Below, one piece after another: positions 60,931 to 64,000 of a stretch of 64,000 bases of DNA. The DNA lies in contig NZ_FOIJ01000003.1 in the NCBI RefSeq assembly GCF_900111745.1, positions 1 through 64,000 on the forward strand, given 5' to 3'. The first letter of the stretch is position 1; every line of letters begins with the position of its first letter. The notes beneath the pieces were generated by a model. The model was given only the letters and a program-made list of their open reading frames with translations. It was not told the DNA's origin and searched no databases. This DNA is from Stigmatella erecta. Lineage in GTDB: Bacteria; Myxococcota; Myxococcia; Myxococcales; Myxococcaceae. A program made the translations under genes and the position numbers.

Positions 60931-63434
60931 CAGAGCAACTGCACGTTGCCTCCGAGCGAGGCAACGTACGTCGTCCCTCCGGAGTGCACCACCGTCGTCC
61001 CGAAGAACGACCGGATCCCACTGCCTGCCGGTGCGGCGAGCGTGAAGGGCCGTGAGTTCTGGACGTTATGCAGCGTCCCGAAGGGGCCGTGGGTTTTCCC
61101 GCGCGCGGTCTGGAAGGTGATTTGTGCCACCTGCTCCATGCCGAAGTATGTGCCCGTGAAACCGGAGAACGACACGATCGCGTCGCCGGTCAGATCGATC
61201 GAGGCCGCGTTGCCGCCATTGCCTCCCTGGAGGGACGGGGAGTTGGAGCCATAGCTGGGCTGAATGGCGTCGATGATGTCGCCGGAGCGCACCAGGAGGC
61301 TCGTCATGGGTCCCCAGCCGCTGACCGTGGGCAGGTTGTCCCAGCCCGCTCCCGGTCCTCCCACGGGACCGATGGGGCCATAGGGCATGCCCGACTGGAA
61401 CCAGTTCAAGATGAGATTGCAGCGGATGGCCGACAGATCACGGCTCGCCGGCATGTGCAGCGGCTGGCTCATGTCCAGGCCGAGGACCCGTTGGATCTTG
61501 TCGCGGTTCTCCACCACCCCCTCATAGGTCCACAGCTGGAAGCGGCCCATGATGGGATAGAGCATGCCGTACTGCCGCAGGATGTCCCGGATGCCGTTGG
61601 TCCACGAGGGCGTGCCCGAGATTGGATTCTGCTGATAGATCTGAACGCTGACGAGATCGTCCGGGTCCTGGTTGTAGTCCGTGACCTCGGGGGAGAACGT
61701 GTAGGAGGTGAAGTAGACCTGTCCGTCGATGAAGCCGCGGGGATTGCCTGGATCCTGGCCGGTGAGCGTGACGGTGGCCTTGCCTCCGTTGATCGCCACG
61801 AGGTTCGAGGAGAGGACGAGCTTTCCCGGGGGCGTGGAGATGTTGTTCGGGTTGATGCCATTGGTGCCCGACGTCCCCAGGGTGCCAAGGGTGTACTCGG
61901 ACGCCGCGCTCGGGCTCAGGGTGTTCAACTGGATCTTCCACTGGTCCGTCCCGTCGGTGCGGCCGAACTTGCGCACGTAGATGTTGACGGTCTGGGTTTC
62001 CCCCAGCGGGAAGCTGGGCGTGGTCTGCATGCCCGGGTTCATGCGGAAGACGAACTGATCCGCGCGCATGCTCAGACCCTCGGAGTTTTCCTCCAGCAGG
62101 GTCTGGGTCACGGACTTGCCGTTGACGCGCGTGGTGCTCTGCAGGGCGATTGGAAGGTTCGCGAGGCTCTTCGGGTCCACGGAGCCGAAGTTGGTGACGG
62201 TCAACATCCCGGAGCGCTTGTCGATGAAGTCCGGCTGGGCGTAGTCGATCGAGGGGACGAAGGTCGTGTACGTCTTGGTGTCTCCGGAGCCCGTGTAGTA
62301 GGCGAGCGACAACGTCCCGAGCGCCTCGGCCCACAGCGGCCGTCCCGGCATCTGGACGGGCAATGAGTTGGCGAGGTCGATGGTCAACGAGGGCGTGGTG
62401 CCCTGGAGATCGAGCTGGGCCTGGGCCCACCAAGCGGCGGGAGTTGTCCCCTTGGGCGGCGGCGCCAGGGTGCGCGCCGGGACGGCAAAGGCCGGCTCGT
62501 CATCCAAACAGGGGCCGATGGAACCGACGAGCTTGCCGTAGTTGAACTCATAGAGCGGCTGCTCGGACAGCGGTTGCCCACTGCTATTGGTCCAGGGCTG
62601 GTAGGGCTGCTGGGTCGCGGCCAGGATTGCCGGACCGTACTGCTGCGCGGCGCTCTGTCCCAAGAGCTGTTCGAGCAGGTTGTTGACGTAGGACATCGTC
62701 GGGATGAAGCCCCGCCCCGGAGGCTTGGGCGTTTTTCCGTCTGCATCGAGGTTCATCACGTAGTCCTGGAGACTCGTGATCTGGTTGAGGACACTCTGGG
62801 GCACCCCCTTGCCCAGCATCGTCTGAAACGTCGTTGGGGTGAAGGCATAGAGCTGAGGGCCGTTGTTGTGGGCGCTGACCACCATGCGAATGGACAGGCG
62901 GTTGGGCGATGCTTTCTGGAGCGCCTGGAGGACCGCCGAGTTGCCGGCATTCCATTTCAGGTTGGTGAGCGTCGATTGGTAGACGGCGGAGCCGCTCGCG
63001 GAGTTATGTGGGGTATTGGCGCCCTGCGAGTTGCCCCAGATGCCATTGAAGGCCACCGGGGTGAAGAGCCCCTGGACGTAGGCACCGCCGAAGGTGCCAA
63101 TCATGACGGTCATCCCCCAGATCTCACTGCCGTTCTGCTGCATGGGGTCCAGGTCCACCAGCTTGGGCGGGGAGCTGGTGTACAGGGCCGTGACCGAGGA
63201 CCCCAGCAGGGAGTCGCTGGTGATGCCGGGGGCATCGATGGTGGTCACCGTGCACTTGAGCAGATCGAAGATGCTGTCGCCCTTGGGCTCCCAGTAGAGC
63301 TCGATGTTCTTGGGCTTGAGCGAGTCTTCGTTGTAGTTGTCCGGGTTGTAGTTGTTGGGCGTGTTGTTGATGGTGGCCGGCGAGGCCTGGAACTGCCCGG
63401 AGAAGTTGATGCGAGGTTGGTCGAGGTAGCTCAT
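60930..63434 (-). CDS. Large protein with C-terminal jacalin-like lectin domain
   Basis: An 834-residue protein without a signal peptide. It starts MSYLDQPRINFSGQFQASPA, a start I associate with a bacterial and fungal family of unknown role. The last 130 residues (GGNGGNAASIDLTGDAIVSF, GMEQVAQITFQTARGKTHGP, and HSGGTTYVASLGGN) resemble a jacalin-like mannose-binding lectin fold: GG-rich loop, paired Phe/Gly strands and a terminal SGG motif. The central 600 residues are not recognised. The gene is 12 bases after the CxxCH gene, so co-transcribed. Confidence 0.65.
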   Translation of the reverse strand: MSYLDQPRINFSGQFQASPATINNTPNNYNPDNYNEDSLKPKNIELYWEPKGDSIFDLLKCTVTTIDAPGITSDSLLGSSVTALYTSSPPKLVDLDPMQQNGSEIWGMTVMIGTFGGAYVQGLFTPVAFNGIWGNSQGANTPHNSASGSAVYQSTLTNLKWNAGNSAVLQALQKASPNRLSIRMVVSAHNNGPQLYAFTPTTFQTMLGKGVPQSVLNQITSLQDYVMNLDADGKTPKPPGRGFIPTMSYVNNLLEQLLGQSAAQQYGPAILAATQQPYQPWTNSSGQPLSEQPLYEFNYGKLVGSIGPCLDDEPAFAVPARTLAPPPKGTTPAAWWAQAQLDLQGTTPSLTIDLANSLPVQMPGRPLWAEALGTLSLAYYTGSGDTKTYTTFVPSIDYAQPDFIDKRSGMLTVTNFGSVDPKSLANLPIALQSTTRVNGKSVTQTLLEENSEGLSMRADQFVFRMNPGMQTTPSFPLGETQTVNIYVRKFGRTDGTDQWKIQLNTLSPSAASEYTLGTLGTSGTNGINPNNISTPPGKLVLSSNLVAINGGKATVTLTGQDPGNPRGFIDGQVYFTSYTFSPEVTDYNQDPDDLVSVQIYQQNPISGTPSWTNGIRDILRQYGMLYPIMGRFQLWTYEGVVENRDKIQRVLGLDMSQPLHMPASRDLSAIRCNLILNWFQSGMPYGPIGPVGGPGAGWDNLPTVSGWGPMTSLLVRSGDIIDAIQPSYGSNSPSLQGGNGGNAASIDLTGDAIVSFSGFTGTYFGMEQVAQITFQTARGKTHGPFGTLHNVQNSRPFTLAAPAGSGIRSFFGTTVVHSGGTTYVASLGGNVQLL

Positions 63435-63446
63435 CCCTGTCTCCTC

Positions 63447-64000
63447 TTAGGGGTTGTTGAGGTAGGCGTTGCAGGCGGTGGGCAAGGCGCCGTTTTCGCA
63501 CCCACCCGGCATCTGGACTTCGTCGAAGAGGTGGCTCAAGCCCACGGGCGGCAGGTTCTGGCTGTCGCTGGGGCCCGACATGTTGTGGCAGCTCAAGCAG
63601 TTGTAGGGGTTGCTCACCGCGGCGACGCCGTTCTGCACGAAGGTCTCCATGGAGGTATTGGCGGCGGACAGCGAGCCTGCCTGAGCTTGCAGATAGGGCG
63701 GCACGGTCTTCCCGGTGGTCCACACGTTGCCCACGAGCTCGTAGTTGGCCCAGACCTTGTTGATGAGGGTGGGATTGGCCTGGATGAGCGACTGGACGCT
63801 GGTGTTGATGGCGTTGATGGCCGCGGTGCTCTCGGCGAGCATCTGCTGGGTCTTCTCCTGGCAGGCGAACTGGTTGGGATTGACGCTGCAGTTCTCCCCT
63901 CCGGGGAATTCGCCCGTGGCCGAGTCTCCCTGCGGGTGCATGCGGCAAACCTGGGCCGGCTTGCCCACCTCATAAGTATTGAACTTACAGTCGGTGCACT
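63447..64000 (-). CDS. CxxCH (cytochrome c-like) protein, 5' end outside the window
   Basis: The frame is open to the window edge; from the first complete codons it reads CTDCKFNTYEVGKPAQV and so on for 183 residues to a stop at 63447. The heme-type motif NCLSCHNM is near residue 140 of this part, about 60 residues before the end; the sequence NTSMETFVQNGVAAVSNPYN precedes it. Several cysteines (CTDCKF, VCRMH, ENCSVN, FACQEK) suggest a further disulfide or metal site. Only one CxxCH is visible here, so it could be mono-heme or have more upstream. Expected to be exported. It leads the pair with the lectin-tailed gene. Confidence 0.7.
   Translation of the reverse strand, partial: CTDCKFNTYEVGKPAQVCRMHPQGDSATGEFPGGENCSVNPNQFACQEKTQQMLAESTAAINAINTSVQSLIQANPTLINKVWANYELVGNVWTTGKTVPPYLQAQAGSLSAANTSMETFVQNGVAAVSNPYNCLSCHNMSGPSDSQNLPPVGLSHLFDEVQMPGGCENGALPTACNAYLNNP

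Overview
The window looks like a chromosomal piece of a myxobacterium, most likely suborder Cystobacterineae (Stigmatella / Archangium / Cystobacter-like). This is judged from very GC-rich third codon positions over most of the length, a MYXO-CTERM surface-anchoring tail (gene ending at 15649), a giant Ser/Thr kinase-ATPase-GAF-histidine kinase hybrid (8840-14116), a DUF4265 remnant, and an unusual density of short secreted lipoproteins. No intact rRNA or tRNA gene, CRISPR array or intact insertion sequence was seen.

Region 1 (1 to about 8290) is an accessory block. It is visibly less GC-rich than the rest, gene-poor, and carries four nuclease-like proteins: a PD-(D/E)XK-like core fused to a SEC-C zinc tail, two HNH-type proteins and an Mrr-like PD-(D/E)XK protein. 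It also has a 51-residue Cys-rich micro-protein, a decayed transposase tail next to a perfect hairpin, and about 0.9 kb of degenerate ~73-bp repeats. It ends at a tRNA/tmRNA 3'-end-like sequence (8267-8290) preceded by decamer direct repeats, read here as an island attachment site. A truncated DUF4265 gene follows.

Region 2 (8.8-34.4 kb) is myxobacterial backbone: the hybrid kinase, a cell-surface beta-helix protein, thioredoxin, a BP74-like protein, a GH15 glucoamylase lipoprotein, several secreted lipoproteins, an HxlR regulator with two palindromic operators facing a DUF1304 membrane protein, an NlpC/P60-type and an M23-type cell-wall hydrolase, two HEAT-repeat proteins, two short-chain dehydrogenases/small enzymes, and a GAF histidine kinase.

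Region 3 (34.4-50.8 kb) holds two same-strand catabolic operons. Transcribed first, 50778 to 44060 encodes a polyamine-type ABC importer (PotD-A-B-C order) followed by an aminobutyraldehyde dehydrogenase and a GABA transaminase: uptake and stepwise degradation of putrescine-like amines. Then 43838 to 34378 encodes an Opp/Dpp-family importer (binding protein, two permeases, two ATPases) followed by GH1 and GH3 beta-glucosidases: most simply import and hydrolysis of beta-gluco-oligosaccharides. A 9-bp-arm palindrome lies in its promoter region.

Region 4 (50.8-64 kb) has an AraC regulator with a MaoC enzyme, a TPR protein, a 14-repeat RCC1 lipoprotein built from near-identical 150-bp DNA units, a three-gene operon (hotdog thioesterase, membrane metallophosphoesterase, CrtI-like FAD oxidoreductase), another short-chain dehydrogenase, a small lipoprotein, and a two-gene unit at the right edge: a CxxCH protein cut by the window end and a large protein with a jacalin-like lectin tail.
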